Assembly: GCA_028752905.1 (NCBI GenBank)
Contig: JAQNBH010000006.1
Span: 22,492,311-22,556,310, forward strand
DNA length: 64,000 nt
Direction of reading: 5' to 3'
DNA from: Cladorhizidae sp. MBARI D1340-BT2
Taxonomy: Eukaryota > Porifera > Demospongiae > Poecilosclerida > Cladorhizidae
Shown in pieces: positions 44,281 to 57,191 of this stretch. The notes under the pieces were generated by a model. It was not told the DNA's origin, did no database searches, and was given only the letters and a program-made list of their open reading frames with translations. Both the position numbers and the translations under genes were made by a program. Numbering within the stretch: the first letter of the stretch is position 1; every line of letters starts with the position of its first letter.

Positions 44281-46945
44281 TTACTCTCCATTATACTGAC
44301 CCTGGATTAGAAATATTAAAAGGTCTAAAATTGTTTTACTTTGCTTATTTCTGATATCAATCTCTGTGCAATGAGGTTCACTACAGTGCGGGACAGATGG
44401 TGTGGAGTGTTCAGCAGAGCTTGGATCATCTGAACAAGGTAGAGGAGTAGAACTTTTGTCTGCTGATACATGTTCCATAGGCTCAGTTTCATTGATCAAG
44501 TCTGCGATATCTTCCTCCATTACTGACCCTAGATTAGTACCTGGAAATACACCGCTACGTGGTGGTTGTCCGTATCCCAATTCGTATGGAGTACACTTCA
44601 TGGTTTCATGAACACATGTATTCAGTTGATCTAGTAGTATACACACACACAACAAAAAAAAGCAGAGATGACCAAGTATGTGACGTTCATGCTGCCATCA
44701 GGATGCCCATATTAGTACTACAATGGCTGTACTAAACACTCATCTATAACCTATCAATCACCATTACCATGAAAAGTTCAGCTAGATTACATATTTATGG
44801 TATCTTCTTTTATAGTATCATACAGTCACCAATTATAGTTGTTTATGAATCACTATTGTTTATGAAACACTATTATGAAAATCAAACATACACTGAATTT
44901 CAGGTAACCAATGTGACCATGCCATATCACATTCATTCTGTTCAAACCGACATGCAAGAAGTTCTTCAACTTTAGCATTTGCACGTTCCACTAGACCCTG
45001 TGATTAAGGGTGTCTTGGTCGACCGTTTATGATGGTGGCTTTCCCCGGCCAGGTCTTCACCAGTTTGTCTATGATATGATTGACAAATTCTCTTCCGTTA
45101 TCAGATTGGAATATCTATACATAGGAACACTCAAGAATGCTGTAACCATTAATAATCAATTATGGGTCACACAAACCTTGGGAACACCGAAATATGCAAA
45201 AACACGACTGGACAAGTTTTTAGCCACCTCAATTGCACTCTTGTGCTCAAGAGCAAACAGTACATGGAATTTGGACCAATTATACAAGTAGTGGCCAATC
45301 CAGTTATGGCGGTCGTCTGGTCTATGTCGCTTGTCAATCAAATCCACCTAAATAAGACAATACTAAATACCAACATATTTGGTACTAATAATATTACCTG
45401 TCCTCGAGTGATAAACCCAGAAGAAATGATAGGTTTAAGTGGGGCACTGTTCGTTTGTGGCTTCTGAAGGTTACACACATTACATATTTGAACGTACTTC
45501 TCCACAACAGATCTTGGTAGACACGCATAGTTCGAAGAAATCTTGAGGGATTATGGTGAAGACAGAGAATTGAATTACCAGCATTTTGCATTGATAACCA
45601 AAACAGATCACTATTATAAAATGTCGCTGGTTGTTTACCACATACTAAAACAACAGGATTAACCCATGGGTATTTAGATATTCAACATTAAAAAGCTGAG
45701 AGGTGTATGCTTGCTCTATCTAGTGGATGAAATGGACAATGTAAATCTAAATGCACACACCCATGTTTTTGCTACTATTAAAAGGATGTAGGTCAAACCG
45801 ATATAAAATAGGAAATGGGTGCAACATAAGGATTCATAACATCCAAACGTCAACATACTTCATAGCGAGTGTTTTATTGTGTCCAAAATGTAACTTCCTG
45901 TGTGTTCCAATTTTTAACTAAAAGTCAATTGGAGGTTACTACAATAGTAGTGTTTTACTCATATGCTACGCTGCACTGTCCTTGGACTCAATTGAATTTG
46001 GATATGACAAATTGTATGTTTGCACTTACCAAAACCATATAAAAGTTAGAGGTAGCAACCTTATGTCAGGACCTCAATTCAAATATTCATGGACACCTGA
46101 TTAAAAACATTTTATGGTTGACATGAGCAATACTCATATTATGCACAGCTTATATAACTGACAGTCAGTCACAATTTTCAATCTCAGGTGCTATCTTTAG
46201 GTGTTCAACCAGTAGAGCTACACTGTACCTACAATATTTGAGTGCCAAATGAGAGCATGCATCAAGGGCTACATTTCAAACACAAGATCACATGCATAGA
46301 ATCTGTTTTTATATAGAAATGATAGACATTCTGTACCTCGGCTAGAGTCTTTTCATAGCCCATATGAACTTGAACATCACAGTGCACTCTATTCAAAATA
46401 GTATGAAACTCTTCAATGTAAACCACTCTCTGATAATGTCCAAGGATGGAGGAGTCATTCTCATCCTGAAAAAAGATTAGATTAAAACGACACTGTATAA
46501 CTGCGATTCAGTAAAGGGTCTGGCTCATGAAGCGAATGGCTACTGGATTTCGATCAATTAAACCAAGTTTTGTCTTTGTTATTATCATCCAGGCCTTCAA
46601 ATAGATTGGCACTTGACTTGTGGCTTTAAACTTATAAAATAAGGAGACCTGTCTAACAACAAAATATGTCTCACAAAATATATCACTGGCTATTTGGGTT
46701 TAATCATACCTTTTCTTTGCTGGTATACAAAGTACATCCTTAAGCCCAAGAGCAGGGTACTCCAAAAGTTTTAAAAAAAATTGTTTCACCCAAAAATTGA
46801 ATTTAGAATCACTGTTCGCCATCTCCCCTTTCAGAAATTTGACAACAGCTTGTCCCTTTGTTCTTGATATGGTTTTGCTTCCAAGGTTCCTTCCAGAAAG
46901 AAAGGTTTGCAGAAGACAATCATCATAGGCATTCTCTCCTTCCAT
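44281..46945 (-). pseudogene. Ginger/KRBA2-like integrase transposase, multi-exon, one stop
   Basis: Minus-strand exons with GT...AG borders: 46945-46710 (start MEGENAYDDCLLQTFLSGRN), 46465-46337 (zinc-finger His part, HYQRVVYIEEFHTILNRVH), 45541-45398 (SVVEKYVQICNVCNLQK with the Cys pair), 45347-44894 (core), and 44630 to about 44290 (ETMKCTPYELGYGQPP). The core has DLIDKRHRPDDRHNWIGHYL with the first Asp, SDNGREFV with the second, and GLVERANAKVEELL with the Glu. So all three DDE positions survive, but a TAA interrupts the frame just before the last motif. Integrases of this type are known from Ginger DNA transposons and domesticated KRBA2. Terminal repeats were not found. Confidence 0.86.
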
Positions 46946-48752
46946 TTCTCCTTCCTACAACCTCTTCCCACGTGGGAGCAAACTTGATTCGATCTGATTG
47001 GTGATCAGGAATTGGCTTTCGCGATCCTAGGATTGAGCAAATTCCAGGTTTGCGGATAACATATATATTGTAATTGGCGAGATGCTACAATTGCCTTCAA
47101 GCAGTATATAGAAAGGCAGTACCACAAGTGTTCTGTGGAGTAGGTACTGACACAATGGTCCGGGCATTGTGGTAATAAATATTATTAACCCTGTGCATTT
47201 ATACTTTGAGACATCAGCAAAACGTTGTCTCAATGTTTACAAAAATGCCTATGATCAATTTTTTTTACAAAATATAATGCTCTCTTGCTTTATGGTTAGT
47301 GTAAGTAGATCTTCATTCTCTTTCATGCAATTAGAGATAGTTCTTGTAGCATTGGTTGCACACATCACAAGAATCAATATTTGCATAATACTTACAGGTC
47401 CCCAGCATCCTTCTCTGTATACTCAAGTCATTATTCTCAATAGCTCATCCAAACACTGATGATGGATGTAGTGTTCTATTTTTTACAAGCTAGCATACTT
47501 AATTATAATTTTTTTTACTGCTTATATCTTGGAATCATCTTCCCTCATTAACTTCAGCAACTTATAAGAATTCCTATCACTATGGTCGTTGTGGCTGCTG
47601 ATTCCAAATCCCTGTCTAGGAAAGAATTCGAGGAATGATGGTTTAGTAGCCATTGCTAAGAACTGCTACATGTCACTTAAATTGCATGTTGTTGTGCAGG
47701 TAGCTAATACTACACAGAATGCTTGTGATACTGCATCTGTTTATGCTGCTTGTAGTAAACTATTGCATTTCCATATACATAACTACAAGTAATAATTACC
47801 TACCTGACTGTATGCTTGCATAAAGATATAAATATTATCCAGTTAGCAATTCCATTCTTATTTACATAGCATTAGAGATTCAAGCCTTCATGGACTATCC
47901 TTGTCACAACTGTCAAGCAAAAATAACAGGGCACCCGACCTTCAAAATTAAGCCACTGCTACGAAAGGAACTAAGTCGTCTGGAATTATCCTAACACTGT
48001 CTTTTTCAAAAAGGTTGCTTGGGCCAAAATATTAACTTGGTTGTGAGGCTCGTTATGGAAAGGCAAGGATCCAGTTCTAGTAGAAGCACTAGAAACATGT
48101 TAAGCAATATTGCCAGCCATATTAAAACACAAACACAGAATCTCCGACTACTTGTACCATTCATTGCGCTGCCTGGCACCAGAATGTTAGCAGTTGAATC
48201 GGAATGGACTTCCCTGGCTGCTGGGGAGCCACTCTCGAGAGCCTGAACTGAAGCCAAGACCACCAAGATCACCATAATTTTTGGTATTCAGTTATTCATC
48301 ACAACCTTTTTGAAATAGAAAGCCAAAGTTTGTACTTGTCATCAATAGGAGCCTCTAGCCCTAGATACCTACTACTCTAATGCCCTAGCAGTTTTAGAAC
48401 TTCTATAACTTTTGACAAACATCAGATGAAGAATTGCCAAGAAATATATATATACCATGAGATGTGTTTTTTAACTCTCATTTTTCTCAGCTAATGTTCA
48501 TTGTGTATCAGTGTCAAGTTAAACAGAAACTTGGAGCTCTGGAGACTGATAATATATTTAGGATGTATGTGGTGAAAAATGGAAATCATTGACTTCTTTT
48601 AATATCATGTAATTCTGACAGTTTGTCCACCTGTTCTTTATATATGTACGCACTTTATTATTTAGAGGACCACGATACAGCTGTGATTTATTATCCCTAC
48701 ATATATAGTATGAATGCATTCTTGATTTATATTTTGTTTACTGTAACTTTAG

Positions 48753-48918
48753 ACCCTGGATTGCCTACAAGTGCTGGTACAAATATTGGGACATCAGAGG
48801 TCTTCCATTCAAAAGATCCATAGAGGTGGATACTCTATTGTTGTATTTTCTTGATTTAATGAATGTTTTATTTTTGAGACTCCTTCCTTCCTTGATGAGC
48901 AAGCCAGTGAGAATCTCG
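48753..48918 (+). pseudogene. Tyr-motif exon pair, degenerate copy 1
   Basis: Exon A (48753-48825) encodes PGLPTSAGTNIGTS and then has a one-base deletion and an early TAG compared with the copy at 63299. Exon B (48879-48918, 40 nt) encodes TPSFLDEQASENLG and ends at a donor gtaggt. Exon B starts in phase 0 and ends in phase 1, as in the other copies. The Tyr of the motif is replaced by Ser. Confidence 0.6.
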
Positions 48919-49232
48919 GTAGGTGTAACTTAGTTTGGAATACTGGATTTATTCAATCTGTTTATTTTTCAATGTGGAAAATTTTTACACAAATTGACTA
49001 TTTTTCTCAGCTCATGTTCAAAGATGTCAGTCAAGAAAGTAGGATTACTCTGACAATTTTTACATATGCTCTACAAAAATATTGTTTAAATGGGCAAGCA
49101 CTCTTTTAAAACACAATGGGAAAAGTAGGTCCTAAAACTACACAACTCTAGTATGGCACCAAACATTGATTGAATTAGCTTAGTATGCACACAGTATAAA
49201 TGCATTCTAAAATGTCCCATTTTTTATCCAAG

Positions 49233-49344
49233 ATTGCCTACAAATGATGTTCCAACATTTGGCCTCTCAGGAGATGGTCTTCCAGCCATACATGTGAGCC
49301 AATAGCTCTATCCTTGACTGGTGAGCAAGCCTATGAAATTCCTG
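49233..49344 (+). pseudogene. Tyr-motif exon pair, degenerate copy 2
   Basis: Exon A encodes LPTNDVPTFGLSGDGLPAIH, but its acceptor has lost the AG seen in the copy at 63939 (ccaagattg versus ccaggagtg). The intron that should separate A from B is almost entirely missing; B follows after about 30 bases and reads GEQAYEIPG before a donor gtatgt. The motif keeps the Tyr. Confidence 0.6.
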
Positions 49345-49830
49345 GTATGTTTGGAGTACTGTTTAGATGAGGTGTTTATGACAAAATTCTCTCGGAACAA
49401 ATAAAGAAATTTTGTAATGTCATTGTCCTAATAATGTATAGGATAGCTTGATTAGAACATCTGTGAGATTTACATCAATATGAATACATGCTGAGAAATA
49501 TGTCATATGAAAGATTGTGTCTATTGATAACCTATTTTTCTCAGATCATCTCACAAACATTAAATTTGCACTTCAGTTTGCATAGGAACATAGTCAGCAC
49601 CTTCCACATTACAAGTATCCACTATGCAATTTTCTCTGATGACTGGATGCTTGTAGCGACCGCTCAGTGCATCATAGTATGTGACAGATAGCAAAGATAG
49701 AAGGAAAGTTAGCAATAAAAATCCATTGGTTGACTTTGTTGAACCTGAAGTCGACTACTTGATAGTTTTAATCAATGAGGGGATCAATAATGCCTTAGCT
49801 AAAGTAGAGGCACCAGCTAGACATTAAAAT

Positions 49831-49946
49831 AACCAGCAAATCCTCACCTAGGGCTAACTAACCTCTAACTTTATTGCAATGGTAACACAACCAGCAAATC
49901 CTCACCTAGAGCTAACTATCTTCTATCTTCATTGCAATGGTAACAC
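49831..49946 (+). repeat. 58-bp tandem duplication, two units
   Basis: The sequence aaccagcaaatcctcaccta and the following bases to ggtaacac repeat with period 58 and a few differences in the middle. Confidence 0.9.
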
Positions 49947-50229
49947 AGGGTGTGCATTTTACAATCAACATTCAAATTTCATAATTCAAGCACCCACCTT
50001 AGATGTTCAAGGCGAGTGAGTAGTTCGACTCCCTTTATTTCCCTTAGGGTAGGTATGTATCTTTATAGCCAGGTATTGCACTGGTACTCTCTATGGAGGT
50101 TGATATAAAAAAATCATGTCTTAGCTCTAACTTATTTAAGCAGTTTCTTAGCATCCTGATGGTGGTTTCTTCCTCAAAAAGGAATTCCAGCTTACCATTA
50201 TACTTCACTATGATAGTGCCTGGTGGACA

Positions 50230-51200
50230 TTAAAAAAAATCCAGGAAATTTATTTTAAGTCTATCCATAACAAACTAAAATTGTTAAAGAACATAAACAC
50301 AATAATTTGAATTGTATGTGTGGAGCTAATCTGAGAGCTGAATCAGCAGCTACATGCTCTAGCCTCCTACTGCTCTACAGCTGTAGCATTTTAGAACTTG
50401 TATAATTTTTTCCAACATTCTGATGAAGAAGTTCCGATAAATATAGTGTATAAGATGTAGTCAGCTTGTGTTCATTGTGTATTGGTGTAAAGTTAAAACA
50501 GCTCTGGGCAGAGAGTGTGTTACAATGGAGGTAGGTGAAAGTTGGAAGACATTCATCTCCTTTCAAAGTCTTATAATATTGACAGTTTTTCCACTTATTC
50601 TTTATAAATGCACTGTACTTTGTTGATTATTGTGCCACCAAGGATAAGCTCTGATTTATTGTCCCTACATAGTATGAATACATTCTTGATATATACTCAA
50701 ACTTTAGATCCTGGATTGCCTATAAATGGTGGTCCAAAACTTAGGACATCAGGTCTTCCATCACCACCATCCAGACATGTGAGCCAATACTCTATCGTAG
50801 TGTTTGCTTGCTTAATTTTACAGTGATTGTTTTAACTTTCAGACTCAATCCTTTTCTGGTGAACAAGTCTATGAAAATCCTGGTATGTGAATACTGAGAG
50901 GTTCATGTTATTTTACATATTTTAGATTTTAGGTACTGTTAACAAATTAATTCCCTTGACATAAGTAGCCTAATACTCTACAAGTCTAGCTTATTTAAAA
51001 CACTAATGTTTTTACGTCAATATGATGAACACATGCCGAGAATGAAAGGTTTGTGTCTCTTCAGTCTGTGTATGCAACATAATTGTGCTTTGTAAGTAAC
51101 AAATGCTCACAATAGAGTGTGCTCTGATGTATGATTTGAATGGGTGTGTGTAGTGATCGCCCAGTGCATAATATCCTGTGACAAATAACAATGAAAGGAG
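50230..51200 (+). repeat. Third, more diverged copy of the duplicated segment
   Basis: It corresponds to about 48340-49690 of copy A: agcattttagaacttgtataa, cattctgatgaagaag, tccctacatagtatgaatac, the exon pair, and the closing block gtgatcgcccagtgcataat followed by tgtgacaaata. It lies directly downstream of copy A in the same orientation, as expected for tandem duplication. Confidence 0.78.
50708..50882 (+). CDS. Tyr-motif exon pair, intact copy 3
   Basis: Exon A (50708-50778, 71 nt, phase 1 to 0) encodes PGLPINGGPKLRTSGLPSPP and ends SRH at a donor gtgagc. Exon B (50843-50882, 40 nt, phase 0 to 1) encodes TQSFSGEQVYENPG between an acceptor ttttaactttcag and a donor gtatgt. The phases allow pairs to be added or removed without shifting frame. 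YEN fits the pYxN pattern bound by Grb2-type SH2 domains, so a cytoplasmic signalling tail is possible. The parent gene is not recognised, and upstream exons were not identified. Confidence 0.6.
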
Positions 51201-53769
51201 ACAAGTAGGGATGTAGATACATTGGTAGTATGGCAGAGCCAGAGAGACAAGTGCATTAGTACAATACTAACCAGCTGTATGTGGGCATGTAGTAAAAATT
51301 AGTTAGCTACTGGCATGCTATAACATGTATAATACCATGTATTTACCTGTAGTCTTAGTAATGTATGATTATTCAAATTGTATGCATGTCAGAACCGTAG
51401 TCATAACAGCAGTCGGAGTAACTTGTGTGAGAACAGTTGAGTTGTTTTGTCTTTTGCTGTGTCTTCTATATCTTATTTATTTATCCTCTTAATATATTTA
51501 AACCTATCTGAACCCTTAACACAGTCTAGCTAGTTGTCTAGAATTGTACTAAGTTGAACATTTATTGAAGTTGAATAGCTATAGCAGTAGCCACTTGTTG
51601 AACAGACTGAACTCGGTTGGTTACAGGTAGACTTGGCTGAAACTTAAGTCGACTACTTTGAAGTTTTAAAGAAAGAGAGGATCAAGAACAACACTACTTA
51701 AGCGTTATTCATCTGGTAGTCATGATGACATTCACCTTCATTATAAATTTAACCCTCCCATCACCAGAGTGATTAATTAAAAAATACTACAAATGAATGC
51801 AAGGATTGTGTTGCAAGTTAATGTCTGATGGAGAGATGGACAATTACTTTTAGCATGATTACCAATACAGACAAAAATTTAATTCTTAGCATTATTGCAA
51901 GCCTAGATCACATTGCTTTAGGTATTCTACTACTCCAAGTGCAGGCCTAACACTATACACTGATCTGTAAATTATTGATGTCATAAAATTGTATTGCTTG
52001 TACTGTTATAGGTAGAAATATTGAAGCTTACAGATAGCAAAGGCTTGGAGGAGAAACCTCCTTGATATTGAGCACGACGATCATTTCCAGTTTAGCAAGG
52101 CCGTTATCCGTGATGATTATTTCCAGTTTAGCAAACCTTTCATACCTAGAGTATCCAAATGGAACTTAAACATCCATTTTTAAGATATCAGAAGCTTTAC
52201 CTGATCCCAAGGTAGCATATCCATTGTGGGCTGCTGTGCTTCTCCCATGCCTTTTACTGTCACTCTTCCCTTCTAATTTCAATTCTCGTTATTCTGCTGT
52301 TTCAGAAGCACACTTTGACTTTTCTCTCTAATTTTTTTTCCCTTTATTTATCCAGGCAAAAATCAGCAAGCTGCTCTGCTGAAAAAAATGTCTGTGCATG
52401 TAGCTATCATTTTAGTATGGACATGCACACAAGAATCTGCTCATATACACATGACCACCATTTTCCCATTAATCACACTTCCATAGCTAGATAACGCTGA
52501 ATCTGTTGGCCTCCAGGAGAGCTAGCATTGTATTTTTCATCAGTAGACTTCCTTCTTTGGTCCTAACCTGGATCAGTGCAGCTACTAATACAGCTGTGGT
52601 TTGTAGCTAAAGTTTTCTTGCAGAACTCTAGAGGCAAGTGCTGTACTGAAAACAATAAAAGAATGTGCTAACCTAAGCTGTGTATGCTTGGAAAGTTAGT
52701 GTTTATTTAATCTGAGGATTATTTTCTTTCTGTGGATCCTGCCTAGTACAATGCAGTAGTTAAACTACAAATGAGGTTGTAGCTATAGCTTTCTTACAGC
52801 TATCTTAAGTGCTCCATTCTATATACTATGTCACACTTTGTCTGTTTTAAGCTTCTAGACCGCTAAGGCATTCTTTAAGGTTGAGTTAGAGGCATAGTAT
52901 TGTGGTGCTCCCTTCCTTGTAGAAACTTGGACAGATCGACTATAGAAGCTTTACCTGAGCCTAAGGAAGTGTCTGAATGGTGGATGATGCCGAGCAGTAG
53001 CTAGCAATAAATAATTAACTACAGTTATAATTGATTTTGAACACAACTAACTTTCAATGTGTAGCTAGCTATCATTATTATCTTGCTAGATAGAGCTAAA
53101 GTATAATAGTAAGGGAATTCATAAACTGTCTTTCAGAATTAATTGGCAAAAAATATCTATGTTTTGTCTGCTGATTGAGTTGATGCTGGTTGTAGCTAAT
53201 ACCTGATTTATTGTCCAAGTTTCTTCATGCATGAGCCTCCAATCTCTTCTCTCAAACATTATACATTAGGACGGTTAAAATACAAAGGTTGTACAAGGTA
53301 ATGTTATTTCTCACACATGCATATACATACACACGTCAAACACACAAATCCTAAAGCCAAACTGAGCATTCATGGCCAACTACTTGGTTGACTCGGTGTG
53401 GACAGAGGCCTGGTTGCTATTTTGGGAAGGAATTCCTGTGAAATGAAAATGTATTCATTATACCCCAATATAAAATCTATTATTTCTATAATGATTTCAG
53501 TTAACTATTTTGAGATTTCAGTACAGACCATATTTATACCAGTGGCTTCCAGAGTAAACCCACAGAATATTGAAACATATTAGCTTCTTTATAAGCATAG
53601 TCTGTTTTTAGCCTGAGTAGCAATTCTCACTTGTCTATACAGCCAGTTCTTCCTGCAACTAGGTTGTTTTCTCTTACAATTCCAAATTTAATAAGCCTAG
53701 TAGGAGGAGGAGTTCTTATTTTTTACAGGTGAACCTACAATTGAATACATACATACATACATATATATG
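51201..53769. other. No gene seen
   Basis: AT-rich with short internal similarities (gaagctttacctgatcccaa near 52190 recurs as gaagctttacctgagcctaa near 52945), perhaps an old dispersed repeat. The only frame of note (53398-53583, 61 residues) has no motif. A short ACAT microsatellite is at about 53744-53763. Confidence 0.55.
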
Positions 53770-53787
53770 GTTTTCCAAGTTTTCCGT

Positions 53788-54081
53788 TCAGCTCCCCAGG
53801 TTTGCAACAACTATGGTCCTGTCTGCTCCCATATCAATGCGCATTCTGCATTCTCTCTGGCCTACCCCGCCTTCTACATATAGACCTGGTTGTCTGATGG
53901 CTGTTATTATAGACTCAGTCATTTCACTGTGTTTTTCCATCCTAACTTCGATCTCATACCCAGAATTGTCACATTTCGACCTTCTGCTTAAACATGTAGA
54001 CACAAAGTTAACCCTATCCCCAGACTTATCTTGAGGCTTTCCCGGAGTGCTACTGTAAAACATGTTATTTAAGTCATCCAT
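53788..54081 (-). pseudogene. Aspartic protease fragment of gypsy element 4
   Basis: The minus-strand frame of 97 residues ends with PGLYVEGGVGQRECRMRIDM followed by GADRTIVV. The active-site motif is D-M-G instead of D-T-G. This is the start of a retroviral-type protease. It follows a gag remnant on the same strand, with the region between them shortened and no zinc knuckle. The rest of pol is absent. Confidence 0.72.
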
Positions 54082-54093
54082 ACACTGTCTACC

Positions 54094-55250
54094 TTAGCCT
54101 CCTCCATTACAGATGTTGTGTAAGCTATGGATGCGGTTCCCATCACTAGAGGACCATGTGGCTTGCCCATTCATCCTTGTTGATCTCTGCTGTGGAAAGC
54201 ATGTCTTCAAAGTTTCGGAGGTAGGATACAGGCTGTTCCTTGTCCGTCTATGGAGCAATTTTATCTCCCAGCTTCGGTTTTCTATCTCTGTCTTGTCATC
54301 TGTCGTCACTATGCCACATATAGTTTTGGTTTCGTGCTGAAACTTGATTTGCATTAGAAGTGTTCTCTTTTGTGCTGTCCTTCGCTTTGAGTTATTTTGT
54401 TCGGCTTTCTTCGGCTTCTTTATGTTCAATCCTTCTGCTCTCCCTTTTCACTTCCATTCTCTGATTCGACAATCTTCTGCTTCACTTTCTCTGGTTCGAT
54501 GTTCGTCCGCTACTCTTTCTCTTGTTCAACGTTCTTCCACTTCTCTTTCTCTGGTTCGATGTTCTTCCACATCTTTTTCTCTGATTCGATAATCTCCTAC
54601 TTCTCTTTCTCTTTGTTCGACCTTTTTCCACTTCTCTTTCTCTGGTTCAACGTTCTTCCACTTCTCTTTCTCTTGTTCGACGTTCTTCCACTTCTCTTTC
54701 TCTTGTTCGACGTTCTTCCGCTTCCCTTTCTCTTGGTTCGACCTTTTTCCACTTCTCTTTCTCTGATTCGACAATATTCTGCTTCACTTTCTCTGGTTCG
54801 ATGTTCTTCCACTTCTCTTTCTCTTGTTCAACATTCTTCCACTACTCTTTCTCTGGTTCAACATTCTCCCGCTTATCTTTCTCAGGTTCGACGTTCCACC
54901 GCTTCCCTTTCTCTGTTTCGACGTTCTTCCGCTACCCTATCTCTGGTTCAACGTCAATGTTTTTCTGCTTCTCTTTCTCTGGTTCGGCATTCTTCCTCTT
55001 CTCTACCTTCAATTCTTCTGTTCTCCTCCATAGTCAGGATTAATGTCTGAATGGCCTCCAGTGGGTTTGAGAATTCTGTTGTAGTCCTCGTCATTTACGG
55101 TCGATGGCTTGACTAGCCCTTCCTGATATCCATATTTGTGTCCTCATTGTCGGTCATCTGAACTTGCTCTCTTTGGAGTTTCTCAGTTTACTCCCCTCGC
55201 TCTGTTCTGTCTGCTCTCTCAGACTTGTCATTCGCCTTGTTACTTGATGT
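54094..55250 (-). pseudogene. Gag of gypsy element 4 with decapeptide repeats
   Basis: The minus-strand reading starts MTSLREQTEQSEGSKLRNSK at about 55233. From about 55010 to 54430 it passes through a tandem array of 30-bp units encoding the decapeptide EKEKWKNVEQ and variants (about 18 units). It then enters a capsid-like stretch EQPVSYLRNFEDMLSTAEIN followed by EWASHM. Stops and frame changes occur inside the array and after the capsid piece. The repeats are highly charged and should form a long helix. A host coiled-coil protein is an alternative, but the capsid and downstream protease favour a retrotransposon. Confidence 0.7.
54430..55010 (-). repeat. 30-bp coding minisatellite
   Basis: Plus-strand units read ttctctttctctggttcgacgttcttccac with variants. 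Because 30 is a multiple of three, unit gain or loss keeps the frame. The 217-residue plus-strand frame across it is the antisense shadow. Confidence 0.93.
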
Positions 55251-57191
55251 AATTTCTTGCATAAAATGGGCGGCAAAATACAAAAATACACAATATGTAA
55301 ATAATATGCAAACACTATGCACAATATCAAACAATATACACACAGAAATGCTGAAAACGTGCTCTCACTTCTCCGAATCAACCAAGCTGAGCCAAGTGCT
55401 GGCCACAGTTCCAATTATCCACTTAGCCAAACTCCAGCTGTCTTCTATAAGTTTCTGGAAAAAATAAGATAGAGCAACACACTAGCTCTCTTACTAACCA
55501 GTCCATTTTGAGGCCTGACACTTCCCTTGTAGAGAAACAGAGTCTAGAAGATTTGCCCAATCTTAAATAATGGTGAATGGCACCAAGTGCTAGCTAGCAA
55601 TGAGTTCAATAACTGTGTGTGTGGACAAAATATCTCCAGTAGCTATATGTCACAATCTTGTATGGATGCTTACACTACTACTGGAATATGCGGGAAAGGG
55701 CGAGGCAATCCTTGGGCTTGGCCTGAATGGGAATGGTCAGTACTGGAGGGGAACTGGCAGGAACATGGCATAGAAAAGTATATGAAGCTGGTACCTAATT
55801 GTCGGTAAAACAATACCACTTCATCGCAAGTCAAATATGAAAAATTTCATATAAGAATTATAATTTTGGTTTAGATTTATGACATTAGTTTCCACAAAAT
55901 CCGATTTTGAATTCAAGTTTAAGTACATTTAAATTGAATTGCTAATATATGTCTAGATGGACCCTCTCCAGCTATTTAGGAAAGGCTAATACTAAAACTA
56001 GATACTATCACACTAACCTGAGAAGCCTTCCTGGTCCATTTCTGCATCTGAATCTTGATCAATATACAGCAGCTCTCTGAGAATTCCTAGGTAACTGAAG
56101 ATGACTATACCTTCTTCTTCCTCATCAGAATCTTCCTAAAGATAGCTATATCACCCCTGGTGACTTAAGTAATGAGGTCATCCTAGTTACTCTCTCATCA
56201 ATTCGATGATTTTCTAGACAAGAGATCGTTGGTATTTTTTTAAACATATTTGGCAACATTTTCTGGACCCTATATGCAATCTAGGAGTAGGACATAACAA
56301 TTGGAAAATTGTAGCAATCATGCAGTGTTTTATGTGTTTTTTTAACTTGCTCTGCTATATTGTGCTTACAGATGGTTGGTTAAGGACATGATCAGTGATC
56401 TTGCTGGCAGGGTGGTTCACTGTTGCTAAGCTCTCACTGCTTTTGTGAATCTCATTATTTGGAATCATGCTTCTTTATTTTCTTCACTATTGGCTGAATA
56501 AGAAGGTTGGAGAAGTGAGGCCTGCGACTGTCAGTTTTACCCTAATGAGTTGGCAGGCAAATGTGTATAGGATGTGGGAAGTCATCTTTGAGTACTAACT
56601 TCTATGGTCCATTTTTATTGTTCTTTTTGTGAGAGGTCCACACCATGATTTGTTAACCCCATTCATATTGAACATGGTCATCTTGAGATTTGGGTATACC
56701 TAAACTGGTTGAGCTAATGTGCATCAAGCATTAGCTTATGAGGCTATATATGAGCAATCAGGTGCATTGAGAAACATTTATAGCTTGTGTAGCTCTAGTT
56801 ATTGTGGATGAGCAACTCTAGGCCAAATAGAACCTGCATCCCTTTATTTTGTGCCTGCACACCAGAGATGTTTATATTGTTAATTATATCATACTCTGCG
56901 AACATGCTGGTAGCAATTGCCAGGTTGGCTAATCCATGTTTGTCTGCCCAAGGTTATCACCTGTTACTGTTAGGATAAATCTTTGTTAAATGTATGTTTT
57001 ATAAGTGATAAAAAAGGTTTTGTAGAAAAGCTTCCTTACTCATATTAAATATGCAATTGTAAAGCTTGTTCTAAAATTTCTTGTAAACTAGGGTTGATAG
57101 GACAACCCGTTGGGTTTATAGTTACTTATAATTATGTCTTCTACGAATGGATTTTGGTTGATTCATAAATTTAGAGACTGGAAAATTTCAG
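55251..57191. other. No confident gene; weak exon candidates
   Basis: Two weak candidates. One is a plus-strand frame at 55587-55808, 73 residues with NPWAWPEWEWSVLEG, ending at a donor-like CGGTAAAA. The other is a minus-strand stretch at about 56015-56140 encoding an acidic EDSDEEEEGIV and DQDSDAEMDQE between plausible splice sites. Neither is recognised. The rest is AT-rich. Confidence 0.35.

Larger units (their letters stand above)
47058..49350 (+). repeat. Segmental duplication, copy A
   Basis: It is homologous to 61578-64000 in the same orientation. Shared landmarks include tatatattgtaatt, ccacaagtgttctgtggag, ttcctatcact...ggtcgttgtgg, the phrase ctagccctaga, and the two exon pairs near its right end. 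Divergence looks like 15-20 percent with many indels. The short frames at 48006-48275 and 62502-62753 on the minus strand correspond and share GSAMNGTSS/SAMKSTSS-like and WLA-like segments, but I do not recognise a protein. Confidence 0.85.

Noticed and set aside
54397..55050. 217-residue plus-strand frame rich in Phe, Leu and Ser
   Set aside because: It is antisense to the decapeptide gag array. The minus strand shows capsid and protease motifs on either side.
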